Positions 1 to 12,700 of a DNA stretch of 64,000 nt are shown here, piece after piece. The notes beneath the pieces were generated by a model. That model searched no databases and was not told the origin of the DNA. It was given only the letters and a program-made list of their open reading frames with translations. Every line of letters begins with the position of its first letter. The first letter of the stretch is position 1. This DNA comes from Chromobotia macracanthus (Eukaryota > Chordata > Actinopteri > Cypriniformes > Botiidae), in contig JAZGTH010000059.1 of assembly GCA_036877525.1 (NCBI GenBank), forward strand, positions 4,216,001 to 4,280,000. The letters are read 5' to 3'. Made by a program: the position numbers and the translations under genes.

Positions 1-1506
1 TCTGTAGGAAACGGTTTACAAACTATACAAAGAGGGGTTGATTTTTGTTTTTGAGATGACATGCTTTAATCTGTCTGTTTTCTGTGTATGTCCTAAACCT
101 AAAAAATAAAAAGAAAACCTTTGTTGACTTGCTTAAGAGTCTGGTTTAGAATTCTAGGGCAAGCAACTGTGGTTGAGAGCATTTATCCACTCAAGAGCCA
201 AGAAAGAGCGTGTTTCTGGATCTTTAGCTGTCAAAGGGGTGTTAAAAAGCCAGTACTGGCTGCAGCAGTGCTTTAGATATCTCTTTAGACAATAACACCC
301 CGGGCTCCAGAATGATACTTCTCAGTACATTACACCACAGTGGGGCACATTCAGTGTCATGCAGTTTGGCCCTCGGTTGACATGGGAGGCCCGCAGAGCC
401 TTCAATCTCAACCCTGCCAGCACAATAGAAAGGACAACAGATGCCAAACCAATCGACTCAATCCTCCTCTTGTTTTCCTTTGAGTCTAAATTATACACAC
501 AGCGATGTACTGCTGTTCGCATGAGCACTCGATCTGCATAATGAATAATCAGCTAATGCAGGGTGGAGTTCCAAGCCACCCAACAGCACTGCAGAGATCT
601 GCACATTCCAGCATGTTAATTCCCTGCTGACATCATACGACAGGTTAGGCATCAAATATTAACCGCATTTCAGTCATACACCTGTTCCTTAATGCAATAA
701 ACAATGCAACACCTTCACTGGGGAGCAAAACAAGGTCCTAAAGGCATCTCAGTGCTGGTGTACAGATTTTTTTTTTTCACTTTTACATTAATACAATTAA
801 TGTCTACAAGCAAAATCAATGTCTCCATATTCTGTGTAGTTCAATAGCCCTCCAGATGTAATACAAAACGCTTCAGTGATAAGACAGATTTTATAATCAT
901 GATGATTTACAAAGAAAATTCTTTGCACACAATACTCATCAATGCACTTGTGCACAATACCTGCTGAATTGAATTATCCCACACAAGGGTGGAACTGCTT
1001 AAGGCGGTACATTGGAAATGAAATACAAAGTCCTGACAACGGCAAAGAATTAAAGCACCCATATATTTATCTTTGCTTGTTACTGCTGTCCAGATCCCCC
1101 CACCCACTGCCATCAGCTTATTTACCTTAATCAGAGAAATGCAACCTGCTATTTTGTACTAACACAACTTGTAGTGTACACACCCTTGTGCTCCCCATCA
1201 TGCTGACGTGTCCTTTATTATGTTTGAGGAATTAGTGTTTTTATCTGTAGGGGACTTTCAATTGTCAGAAACATGAGCGCAATGAATCTCCAGGGCTTTC
1301 AAAAGATAGCATTCAGTTCTGGCCTGGACACAATGAAAGCGCTGTTCAATCTTAAAAGTGTGCTTGACATTTATCTCTTAGCTCGCAACATTAGGCTCAA
1401 GCCACCTTTGTTCTCTGTGCCAGCAACGAACAGTCATGGTGCCATCAATATCCTGAGACACCTAAGAATCACTCGCTTATCACAGCTGACATAATCTGAC
1501 ATGATG

Positions 1507-1627
1507 GACAGGAGAGAGGAGGAAAGGAAGAGGGAAAGGGAAAAGCGAATGTGAAGGCAGGGAAAGAGAAAATGAAAGGGCAAAAGGGAAAAAGAAAAAG
1601 GAAATAGAGGATGAAAAGGAAAAACAG
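1507..1627 (+). repeat. Polypurine (GA-rich) tract
   Basis: About 120 bases that are nearly all A and G on the plus strand, in imperfect gga/aaag runs, with only occasional pyrimidines. Such tracts are simple-sequence repeats that can form triplex DNA. No gene function is implied. Confidence 0.75.
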
Positions 1628-2679
1628 TAAATGTGTGTGCTTCAAAGGTCTCTACTCGGACCTCTCCATATTCAGAACAAACTGGCAGAGCAGGAATTAC
1701 AGGCCAGAAATATACAGTACTCTACGTATAAGAATTAAACTTGTAAGTGCTCGGTCTCATCATACATACTTAAGGTGTGTTCTTGCATTACTGTGGCAAT
1801 AACAAACCTCAGTACTCAAGGCAATGCAACAGTTAGTGCCCTCAAATGTCTGTGCCATTAAATTGTGCGATTATTTAGCAAGCTATAAGCATTTCAGCAG
1901 CATAACTAGCTTTAACTGGCTTGGCAACAAAAGGAAGCCGAGAATGTTCTTATGAATTTATGAATTGCACCGACACACTTCAGAATGCAACAATGTGTGA
2001 AATTGAGCCTGGATAGCTAGAGGTTTGTTTTAACATACTTCCACAGAGCTACAATACACTGCCAATGAATTTACTGTTACCCCTCGCTCCTCCAGTCAAA
2101 AATAAGTTCCCCTATCTGCATATTTTATAGGGCACTGTCTACAACATGACAACTGGAGCAGATTAATTTATCCAAGAGCAATAAAGCTCTACAGACCAAT
2201 TCCATGTTTTTCTGCCTAAATCCATTCTGTTGTGTGAATCCATTTGCATCCTTCAAAATTAATTGCTCAGGTTGCCATTAATATATAAGTTTTATATAAA
2301 ATTCCTCCTTAAAACGCTATACAGCCATGAATCTTTAAGTAATATATAGCACACCCACATGAGTGGCGACAGGAAATCAAGGCAAGCAGAAAGGAGCTTG
2401 TTAGTCATGCTCAGCACACCTCAGTGAGCTTGTTAAGGTAAGTGTGAAATGAATTCTTTCCAACAGAAGAAGGTTGCCATGCATTATTAATCTGAAAATT
2501 AGATAATTGACTCATACGTGGTTGGGTTGGTCACTTATGGAGTCTTCACTCTTAGCAAACTACTTTGTTTTCAGAGCTGTATCTGGTCAACCAGTTGCTT
2601 TGCAATATTAATTACATATTGGCTTCATTTAGAAATACAAATACTTCAATTGGTCTCATAATTAATATAAGATCATAAA

Positions 2680-2706
2680 AACTATATATAAATATATATA
2701 TATAGA
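2680..2706. repeat. AT dinucleotide-rich microsatellite
   Basis: A short run of alternating A and T around 'atatatatata', within the inferred first intron of the leftmost gene. Confidence 0.6.
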
Positions 2707-2845
2707 CAATGGCATAGAAAATATAGCATGTCAATGCGTGACATTTCTGCTTACCTGTTTTTCAGTTACATCAGTAACATCAGTTTAATCTGACTTTAAG
2801 ATATAATTGCATTTATGTAATTGAAGTGTTTCATGGTACTGTGTT

Positions 2846-2990
2846 CCTGTAGTTCAACTGGTAGAGCATTTCGTAAGCAGCGCAAAGGTTGTGGGTTCAG
2901 TTCTCAGGGAACACATGCACTATTAAATGTATTCCTTGAACGTACTGCAAGTGGATTTGGGTAAAAGTGTCTGCCAGATTCATAAATGTA
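2846..2990 (+). mobile_element. tRNA-derived SINE, copy 1
   Basis: The 5' part resembles a tRNA: an A-box-like 'agttcaactggtagagca', an anticodon-arm-like segment, and a B-box-like 'gttgtgggttcagttct'. The 3' tail (from about 2950) has 'ctgcaagtggatttgg' and 'gtctgccagattcataaatgta', shared with copies at 15031, 35195 and 52518. This is the standard build of tRNA-derived SINEs in cypriniform fish. The copy is diverged from the consensus implied by the others (for example 'atttcgtaagcagcg' for 'attgcgttagcaacg'), so it is old. It is not a functional tRNA gene. Confidence 0.8.
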
Positions 2991-3236
2991 GATCAGAATT
3001 ACAAACAACAATTTTAAATGAATACAAAAATTACAGTATATTGCAGTTTTTTGACCACTGATCAACTAGTACCAACTACCCAAACAGACACCAAAGTTGC
3101 TTGTGCAGTTCTGGTGTGTTCAGACTTTCTTTACTTTTTATATTATAGTTTATATTATAGTTATAGTTTGATGTCATAATCATACAGAATAGGTTGCAAT
3201 GCAGAGAATAAAACAGGACAAACCAGGTAAACTTAC

Positions 3237-3282
3237 CCATTGCCAAGAAGACAAGTGCGTGTCTCCACCACACAGATGCCAT
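3237..3282 (-). CDS. First coding exon (signal peptide) of an unidentified secreted or membrane protein
   Basis: On the minus strand an ATG at 3282 opens 15 codons and one extra base before a good donor (GGGTAAGT; GT at 3236-3235). The peptide MASVWWRHALVFLAM has a short basic/aromatic start and a hydrophobic run (ALVFLAM), as in a signal peptide, and the exon ends in phase 1, the usual phase for signal-peptide exons of extracellular proteins. The start context has G at -3 and G at +4. A CpG-rich promoter lies just upstream. All other exons would be to the left, outside the window or too far apart to recognise. The human neighbours of EPB41L5 on this side (TMEM185B, RALB, INHBB) do not begin like this. 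A contactin-associated-protein type gene such as CNTNAP5, also on human 2q14, is a guess only. Confidence 0.5.
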
Positions 3283-3680
3283 GACGCCTTAATGTCAATC
3301 AAACGAAACAGAAGTTTGTTGAGACTTTCGGTCGTGTCGAAATCAATGAATCGACGCTATTCCCTCACAGCTTGACACATCTTCGCTTTGGGCAGGTCAT
3401 TATGCAGACAGTTTCATTAACCTCAATGCTGAATTTCCACCGAAGACGCAGGAGGAAGAATTCCCCCGCTCCACTGTCACCATGCCCCGTATGTTAACCA
3501 AAAGGTTTAGTCCCCAATAAAGCACGAATGAATACGTGAAGTAAACCGTGCCCGGGTCAGACGGAGCGCACACGCTCAGCGGGACGCGTGAAGTCGCCGG
3601 CGGACAGCCGCGCTCTGCGCTCCAGACTGCGCGTCAGGCGCGCAACCGGTATGGAAATGGTTAAAGTCAATCCGGCGAGG
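3283..3680 (-). promoter_or_regulatory. CpG-rich promoter and 5' UTR of the leftmost gene
   Basis: Upstream of the ATG at 3282 the sequence turns CpG-rich, most densely at 3545-3660 (repeated cg in 'gacggagcgca', 'gtcgccggcggacagccgcg', 'ctgcgcgtcaggcgcgcaacc'), against an AT-rich background. This fits a promoter with a 5' UTR. No transcription start can be fixed; there is no clear TATA box at a standard distance. Confidence 0.55.
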
Positions 3681-5055
3681 GAGGGTTCGTGGCTCATCAA
3701 TTTATGCTAGCTAATAATAAAGGCAAAAATAATTCATTAGGGGAGTAAGACAGCACAAGCAGCAAAAAATGAAAAATTAAATATGTAGGAGCAAGACAAA
3801 GACGCACCAGAAAGCGTTCGCACGATCGATCTCCCTATTCGTTTCATATTTCAATATTTTCGTTTAATAAGCTATTATACTATTATACAAGGATATAAAC
3901 TGCAATCTCTTAAACTCGTAGTATTTTTCTAAGAACATGATATATTTTCGCACAAATGGAGGTTTTCTTTATGTGCATTTCATATTACCTCTGTATCTTA
4001 ACGCAGTGCTGTTTTCAGTTTTGCAACAAAAAAATCAATGACAAAGATTAGATTAATTTACCTCAAAACTGTTCTGATAGATTGTCACAAATATTGATTT
4101 CCACATTAAACTGAAGAGCAGAGCCTGCCAAGCGCTGAAGTGAAGTTTAGCGCCACCTGTGGCGACGAGCTGAATTACTACTCGCGTAATTAATCCACTT
4201 CATTACGAGCAGAAGGGCAATAGACATACAGGAGGGCAATAGACATACAGGAGGGCAATAGACATACAGGAGGGCAATTGTGGGAAAGCAGTAGCAGTTG
4301 TTAATAAAGGGCGAGAAAAACTAACAGGTTATTTCTGTTGAGACTTTATGAACGTAAATGTCGTACGAGAAGCTAATAAATTCAGTAAACTGCGTTTCCG
4401 TCATTTCCAACAATAAACTTCGTTAAACTGAAAGCATTTAATTCGTTTACTTCCACCAATCGGTAAACGTCAACTAAAACGTGAACGTTTCCGAGCTGAA
4501 CTCGTATTGCAATCGCACGTGTCTGCGCTGCATGTCGGGTCATCCATAGAACTCTATCGCCACCTGCCGGTTCACTTGAGACTGCAGTCACACTGCGAGG
4601 GGAATATAAATGAACACAAATTTAACAATTACAATAAAAAATCTGAATTTTCCATCTTTGTCTCTTACCAGTAGTAACCTGTTAAGGTTTTGCTTGTTGT
4701 TTCCATCAACTCTCCTGTTTTCAGTTCTTTTGAAGAAAAAGAATAACTGGTTAAATTAGTGACCAGGTTAAATCAATATAGGGAAAAATGGGGTTATGAC
4801 TTCATCTTTTATGTCATTTCAGAAACTGGAAATATATTCCACTCTAGAAAGAAACCATTGTATATAATTATAACATGCATTTATAATTCCATTAATGATA
4901 CACCGCTACAGAAAATTAAGAGTCTGCTGTCTGGTCAGATCCAGTCTAAATCTAATCTTTACCTGAAGTTGTTGTTATAAAGTCAGAATGAAAATCGTCC
5001 TGATACATTCAAAAGTTAATACATCCTCTATATACAACATGCAATATAGCACAAT
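3681..5055. other. Intergenic region
   Basis: AT-rich DNA between the leftmost gene's promoter and the likely 3' end of epb41l5. It holds a three-copy 19-bp minisatellite at 4217-4275 and two short motifs (around 4151-4170 and 4557-4573) that resemble the CTCF core on the reverse strand. The open frames at 4382-4591 and 4759-4980 show no protein-like composition or splice support. Confidence 0.5.
4217..4275 (+). repeat. Minisatellite, 19-bp unit, three copies
   Basis: The unit 'gggcaatagacatacagga' is repeated three times in tandem without visible substitutions and is followed by a partial fourth copy (gggcaat). Identical units point to recent expansion. Confidence 0.9.
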
Positions 5056-5059
5056 GATA

Positions 5060-6715
5060 TGTGCCACTGCCTGTTATATTTAATTACATTGTATATCAAG
5101 TTACTTGTGGATAAAGCTGATGAAATGTCACTCTCTAATTAACTGTAAATAAACACACAAGGTTTAACAGCAATGTTAAAAGGTCTTTTACTTATGGAAC
5201 GCCTCACATAAAAAATGAGAAAGGTTACAGTCAGTATATATATAAGAGATCATTACTGTGACATTACAGATGACATTAATATATGTAAATAAACCTACAG
5301 ACTGAGATGGAAAAGAAACAGAAGTGACGCGCATATTGATAAATTTCTGCTACAAATGCTCTGAACTTTAGACATGAAGTTCAGATGAAACCAGAATGTG
5401 TACATCTTATAAACAACTCTCAAGATGTCTAACTGTTCACATATATTGATTGTATAAAAACTTGTGTTGGGCCTCCAAGCATAATCCACAGGCACTGGAA
5501 ATTTAACAAACATTTCCATTTCATCCCAGTGACTTCAGATCCAGTGAACAGACGTGATTATTTTGTGATGCACTCTTCCGTATACTGAAAAACAGCAGCA
5601 AATGAATGTTCGGTGACAAAAGGGTTCAAAGGCCTCTCTTTTTGAGGCAACTGCTGGCACAAACTGCAGATGGTGCTTTTCACATATAATAATAATATTG
5701 TATGTTTACATTTTCCACACCTTCAACAGTTTTGATAATGTACAGTATGAGCCGATGGTTAACAGCTGCTCCTGTGTCTCACCTAACATTGATTACAGCA
5801 TTCATAAACAGTGTAAAAGAACATATAAGAGCTGCTACCATATACTACACAGACGATCCAGTGAATTACTCCAGTTAAATGCAGTAGATTATAACAAAAT
5901 GACATTAAAATATGTTCTATGCTGCAATATGTTCAGTGTAAAATGTTTAACGCAAATATTTGACAAATAAAACCTTAAAATGAACCATTAAAATAAGGCA
6001 GGTCTTAACTACGAAGTTTGGATAAAAACAGCCCTGACAGAAGAACGAAACAGAAAAACTTGGCTCAATGACTTCCTAACTGCATGCTGCCAAATGCTAC
6101 AGAATAGTCCTATAACAGTGCTGTGCGAAGAACTGAATTCTGAACTAGAATAACAAAAGCAGAGCAAAATAAAGGCAAAGATAAAATAAAACTATACCCA
6201 TTCTAAAAACTCTGTCCTTGATACACCGAGATCTAAATGGGTTCACAAGCATTTTCACAGTCATCCAATCAGAGGGCAACTAAACAGGAAGTGGAGAGCA
6301 AGTGGTAGAGTAACACCATTTCATTATCAAACATTCAGTCACAGTAGGACTGTGATCATCTAATCCTGAAAGAGCTTTAAACATTCTTGCAGAGATCCAA
6401 ATGTTGGTGCTACTTAAGAGTCAACTTTAAGAGGTATAAAATAATACAAGGAACATTGGTTCCCAAACACTGGCCCCACTCCTGCTGTTAGCCTTTTGTG
6501 CATTTAAACTCATCAGTCATCAGTGTAGGGTCAGGACTTGGAGACGCCATCTGTCCAAAACCAGTGTTGTTGAAGATAGAGCTGATGTATCCTCAAATCC
6601 AGTTGTCCGTGCCTCCACTGTAAGGGATGGAATGTGTCTGACTGGAATGTAGTTATAAGTGAAAAAGTTCTGATGTCCAGTGACAGGTGTTGTGCATTTG
6701 CTCAAGGTGTCATTC
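5060..6715 (-). other. epb41l5: Probable 3' UTR of epb41l5
   Basis: This follows the epb41l5 stop codon (6716-6718) on the minus strand. No canonical AATAAA was found on the minus strand across the stretch. The first ATTAAA variant in a reasonable place is at 5084-5079, so the transcript may end near 5060. The open frames here (for example 5698-5970 on plus) look like chance frames. The exact 3' end is an inference. Confidence 0.4.
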
Positions 6716-9700
6716 TCAGAGTTCAGTGGTCAGCAGACCCTTGGGCTTGTGGTTGTCGTCCTTGGTTGGGACAGCCACAATGCTGTCAATGACAAGAGAC
6801 CGATTCAGCAATTGCACAGATTGGTTCTAACAAGCCAAGAACACTGCAGGAGATTGCTGTGGCAGTGCTGAAGGTTTCACTAGAGAAGCATTTAGGTCCT
6901 AATACAGGGTCTTTTTTAAGGCTGTGTGTCTATCAGAGCTACAAAGAAAGGTAATGGAGAAGGGCTGAAACAAACCTGGTGGCAATCACATTGTGAGTGT
7001 GAGAGAGATTGGGGAGTGGGGAAATAGCAGACCCCTCGGTATGGTGAGATGATGTCTTTGCTGTGCAGTCAAGGAGGCCATTAGTAAAGGTGCCAGATAG
7101 CTAGAGGAGAAAGTGGAAAAGTTGGCCAGTAAGTTACTAGAGTGAACTAGAAAGACAAGAAGTGAGAAGTGAAGACGTATACTTCACTCAACAAGTATGA
7201 GCAACTGTTGACATCATAAGTTTGAATTTGAAAGCTTTACTACATATGTAAGTATATTAAGCAAATGGCTCATGACATGTAAGGGATAATGAACAGCTGG
7301 CCAATCAGAATGAAGCATTTTGGAGGTCAGTTTAGAAGTAGGAACTCACTGAAGTAGGTGTTGATGCTGGAATGATCCATCGAGGAGTGATAATTGGTTT
7401 GGGGGCTGATGCCTGTGTCAAATCATTTATAAATTTCATCCAGTGTAAATAATAAATGACTATAAAACAATGTGGAAAAATCTTCAAAAGAACAAGTGGT
7501 ACAGAAACATTATTGCACCATATAGTTAAACTAACATCAAACAACGAACATCAAAAGCATATGCTTTCAGTCTTTAATTGCTTTAAAACGCATCTAAGCT
7601 CTGAAGTGATGAACTTACTGCAGGGACAGGGTCTGTGAAGTCTATCAGGTTTTCAGCCAGAGGGGCGGTCAGAAGGTCAGGGTCCTGAACTTTAACCTGC
7701 ATTGTGAAAAGGCACATGCTCTAAAGGGTTTTCAAATCACCAACACATTCAATAACTACATCTGTGGATTTCCTAAGAAGAGATCAGTGCTTGCAACTTG
7801 ACATTTTCTATGCAGTTATTTTACTGAATTCTATTCCCCTTTAAAGGGGAGCTTGTGTCTGTGAGGAATCAGTCAATGATGGCGAATGTGAACAGCTGAT
7901 GTGGGCTCTCATTACAGAGTGCCAGCAGCAGTACTGGCATTCAGCCACTCTTTGTTACCTTGGATGACTGGGCTTCACTCACTGGATCTGATGACAAAGA
8001 GGGCACAGAGGAAACGAAGTCATCTGCTTTCGCTTCAAGGCTGAAGACAGACAATAATGAAGAGATGATTTGCTAAAACAAAATTCAGTATTTCCACGAA
8101 CAAATGCGCTATGAGTGAATCTTAAAAGATGCCATGTAAACACAACGGTGGTTGTGGAAGTAGATGTGTACTTGAGTTATAAGAATAAAAAAAGATAAAT
8201 AATCAATCTGTATCAATAGTAATGAAGCATGTCAGTGTAACAAAGCTCTTGATTTGAGCACCGAAGTGCATAAAGATGTGGAAAACCTTTGGGCTCTTCA
8301 GAGGAAGCACTTCTCAGGCTATTCAGTAGTGCTCATTCAAAGAACGAACACACAGGAAATCACAAGGTTACCCTTGAATGAAGTCTTGTGAACACCTCTT
8401 CTGAAGCGTTTGAGGAAATGACTCAAGGTCACTTCATGAGTACTGTTGATTAGGGTTTTGTGTGTGTGTGTGTGTGTATCAGAGTCCTCAAAATGATAAT
8501 TTCCATATTCATTTTGATTTAGTAACAATTCTGAATATGTCTTTGAATACAGCGTAACTGCAAATTGCAGTTATTGTACTTAATTTCATATGATTAAAAG
8601 ACTGTATTGTAATTCCACCCGTACTGTGACAAGTTTAACAATTTATGGCATTTTACAAATGTAGAGCAAATTATAAAATTAAGCCACTCAAGGCCAAGCA
8701 TTACAGAGATTTACTAGAGAGGTAAGTTCTTAGGCAAACTGACATGTTTAAAACCCCCTTATTGTGTTTATATCACTGTAAGGTTTATGTCGTTTATAAA
8801 AATATAATTTTAATTATTCAAAAGTCAACCAAAACTATTTTTGTGGGTGCATTTATATAGAATGTGCAATCACGGGTGTTTGTTTAATCACCAATTTACT
8901 ATGAATTTAAATGGCAGAAGCCACTTCTGATGTACAGCAATGTAGAATGGAGAAAAAAACATCCTTATTAACAATCCTTACTTCACATTCTGTGGACATA
9001 TTATAGTATAGCGCTAATTGTACAGCCAGTATAGCATGTGTATGTTGTTACAGACCATGTTTCACATGTCCTAGCAGTGATTACAAATCAACAGTTCCAC
9101 CAGATGGCAACAGAGTGCTTCAAACACAAAGGACAACAGTGTACTTTATAGAATGTTCTGGGTTCAACAAAAGCTCTATTGACCACAATGTGGCATAATG
9201 TGCACAAGCAGATAAAACAATTTTTTTCTTTTTCTTCAAAGAAAGTGTCATGGTTACAGTAAGGCACTGACAATGGAGGTACACTGTGCCAGGAAGTAAA
9301 CATTAAAAAACTTTTAGAAAGGGAAGTGACATTACTATCTGTTTCACATACACTGACTCCATCCACAGGACTTTCTGTGGTAATTCATTACCAGAAGTTC
9401 GCATTCCCACTCTTAGAGACCTTTACAACTCAGCTAATTCACCTTTAACTGAATAATTATTGTAATATTTATTTAAAATGAATGCGTGTTAAAATACAAG
9501 TCACATCTTTTCCTGAATGCTGGCCTGGTTTATTTCTATTCTGAGTGCATTACTGTAACTGCCATGTTCAGTTTCTTTAAGTTCTTTTTAAAAACTAAGG
9601 GTTGAGCCAAAATTGTACTGTACTTATCTGTTGTGCTTGGGTTATACCAATTATGTGATGGACAACTTAAATAAAATCTGCCTTCTGTCAAATGCTTTAA

Positions 9701-12700
9701 AATATTTATTTATCATTTTGCTAGTAGTTGTGAACATTTGATTACATGCAGATTTCCCTAGTTAACTAAACAGTTCTAGTGATGGAGAAGCCAGGTGGCT
9801 CCTTTAATCTGCTTTTGCCAGCTTGCTTGTGCTCCACTACCTCAGGTTCTGTCTCAGGAGGATTACAGGCCCGCAGACTTGTTCACATGGCACTATGTCC
9901 TAATCCACACACTCAACCAACAAAGCAATGGTTCTTTTCAGAACAACCCCTAAGTGTATCTGTGCAACACTTTTGGTGTTTGCCACTGTTCTCAGACCAG
10001 GTTTTGTAAGATCTCACCTGCTGGTAGAGCAAGGCTGGCCGGGCTGTTTGAGCAGGTCCCAGGACTCCTGCCGCTCCACTCGACCGCTCACTGGCAGAGA
10101 GCTGGTGCTTCCCATTCGCCCACCATGACCCGTCAATCTGATGAGAAAGATAGACGTTACTGCCCAATTACTTGTGTCACTACTGAATATAACCTATTAA
10201 CTAACATAATAGTAATAAACATATAACAAACATTGACAACATGAAATGGCAAACAGTCCTGCAGTGTGGCATGCTTCAACAAGAAACATGTCTAATTATT
10301 CTCTCATTATAATACAGTTTTTATGTCCTCAATAAATGAAAGACTACATGCAATATTTACAATAACACACGTCATATAAACTACAGTACTTGAACGCTGC
10401 CTCCTGTAGGTTGCAGTTTTTGTCTGGAGTCAATCCAAGTTCCTCTCTAGTATCCTAAACAAAAAAACATTTCGAACTGATAAATCTACAGCCACAGCTG
10501 TGTTTTGCAAAAACAGCTTTTTTATTTTAATTCAGTAATATATTAAAACACAACACAAATGACATACAATAGTTCCAAAGGATGTGATTAAATGAATTAA
10601 AATGAAGAAGGTGTAAATAGGTCCCTATATTCTGAAACAGATGTTAACACCAAGTGTTATTGGGGACTATGGGAAAAGTGGAATACCTTGAGCGCTGCTT
10701 CAACCTGAGCTTTCAGGATGTTGCTCTTGAGTTCATCAGGAGCTTTGAGCTGGTTCAGAACAGGACTGCTGCCCACACTATTCAAGGTCTTCTCAGTCAG
10801 CTTCATCACTTCCTCCTGCACAGAACAGAGCAGAGCATTAGGTTTACTGTCTCAATAACATGATCTATGCTGTAAATTTTCCTTAAATGAATTACATGAA
10901 ATACACTGGTGGTAAAACAAGTTGTTCAGAAGTAATAATGTGTCAATACAGGGCAAAGCAAACTGCACAAACACCATTTACAAAAAGCTTTGTTCTCAGT
11001 TTGTGTGTGTGTATGTATGTGTGTGGTCTTCTGGATGGCTGAACTGACCTGATTGTTCATGTTGAGGTTAATGTTGGATCTGGATGGAGCAGACACTGGA
11101 GTGGTTTCAATCTCCAGTTGCTTGAGCCGTGCTGCAGCCTCTGTAGAGGAGAGACAGACAGAAACGTGTGAGGATTAGTAAACGGACTTTGGGGTTAACC
11201 AGTTAACACAATAAAAAGCAAAAATGCGACACTGCATGGTTATTTAAATATGAAAAACAAAATAATAGTACATTTTGAGCCAATGCATTTACAAATAAAA
11301 AGCCAACTTCTAATATAAATAGTATGACGCCTTTAAATATATAAATTAATACACAAACAGTATCAATATTAAATGTTACACGTTTGATGACTGATTTCAG
11401 CAGGTGAGAACATCTTTGCTGTTAATAATGTGTATACCAGTGCATCTCTACAGTGTCTGCATTAACTCACCGGTCAGAGAGAGGGTGGTCTCAGTGACTG
11501 TGCTGGCATGAGCACCACTGGGTCCAACCTCCTCTGGTGTCACCATGGGAACAGGGGCCCGAAGAACCTCATCTACACACGTTTCCAGGAGGTCAGTCAC
11601 CAAGGGCATGCTGAGAAGAATGAAAAGGTTAATTACCACCTTTAAAACAGAGGATGTACCCCGCAAGTGCTGCCTGTACAAGGTCTTCATTAGATATGAC
11701 TTGGGGTGTAACAATATACCAACGCATCTGTTTATATCATGGTTTTGGAGCCACGGATGGGTTCTGTTCAGTTCTGTTCTATGTGCTATGGGAGCAGGAT
11801 TGATGGCATGTTGAAAAACAGTCGTTGTTGAAAAACTATCCTTGTTTAGACAGAACGTTATTTCAAAAACAGTCATTTACCTTCTAAGTTACATTAAATA
11901 TACAATATATTAAAGACAGACAATATGTATAAAGTATGAATATATACATGTGACAAATGCACTATAAGGTGGTAATCATGGACTCTGATTGAAGTCAGAG
12001 TCAAAAGTGTTGCTGTAGTGTTGTGGTCATCGCTGCAGTGCCACGAGCTTCACTGATTTAAAATGCAATTGTTTTATCATTTGAGGTGCAGAAACCTTTA
12101 CAACTATCAGCAGCTTTATGTAGCAATCTACATTGCTACAGAGCGAGCGCTTCTTGGATTAGTAATGTGAAACGTTTGAAAGAACAAAGATTTGCGTAAT
12201 ACCCGCAATCCTGCGCTGAATTTTAGGCCCTGGAGTATAATATTTTGACAAAATACAGCTCTTATTAGGTATTAAAGTGTACCAATTAATATCTAATCAA
12301 ATGTCAAGGAAAAAACTTGTTTTGTGACATATGGCAGAGTCAAGAATGGGCCAGGGCTGAGTCGGGGCAGCAGGGGGTTGGGGACATTGAGAGTACCACA
12401 GTATGTACTGTGGGTTATGTACCACGGTTTTCAGTTCGGAATATTGTTACACCCCTAGATGACACATGCGACTTACCTGGACAAATGTCCTTCATGCTGG
12501 GCCAAAATACAAGTTTTTGCCCTGCAATCATACAGTGTGCCCTTTAATAAAGTTATATTCTGAAAATGTAACTGTCACCCTTTCACATTAGAGCTGAGCA
12601 ATGCAAATACATCATTATAATACCTTTCAGTTTTATGATATTTGGTATGCATTGAACAAAAGTACATTCAAAAACACTGCATTATTCACAATGGTTGCCT

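Larger units (their letters stand above)
1..3236 (-). other. Intron 1 of an unidentified minus-strand gene
   Basis: This stretch lies downstream, on the minus strand, of the signal-peptide exon that ends at 3237, so it should be the start of that gene's first intron. I could not support any second coding exon here. It contains a purine-only tract at about 1507-1627, an AT-rich simple repeat near 2680-2706, one SINE copy at 2846-2990, and two stretches (about 1285-1500 and 2040-2300) with the low-repeat, motif-dense look of conserved non-coding DNA. The short open frames at 322-528, 942-1130 and 1273-1494 have no splice-site support or recognisable protein content. Confidence 0.45.

Noticed and set aside
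2846..2925. tRNA gene
   Set aside because: The A and B boxes belong to a SINE head with a SINE tail downstream, and the anticodon arm does not pair properly. The same holds for the copies at 15031 and 52518.
11448..11876. Open frame of 142 codons on minus taken as a single gene
   Set aside because: Only 11610-11471 is a coding exon of epb41l5; the rest is intron that happens to stay open, including part of a transposon.
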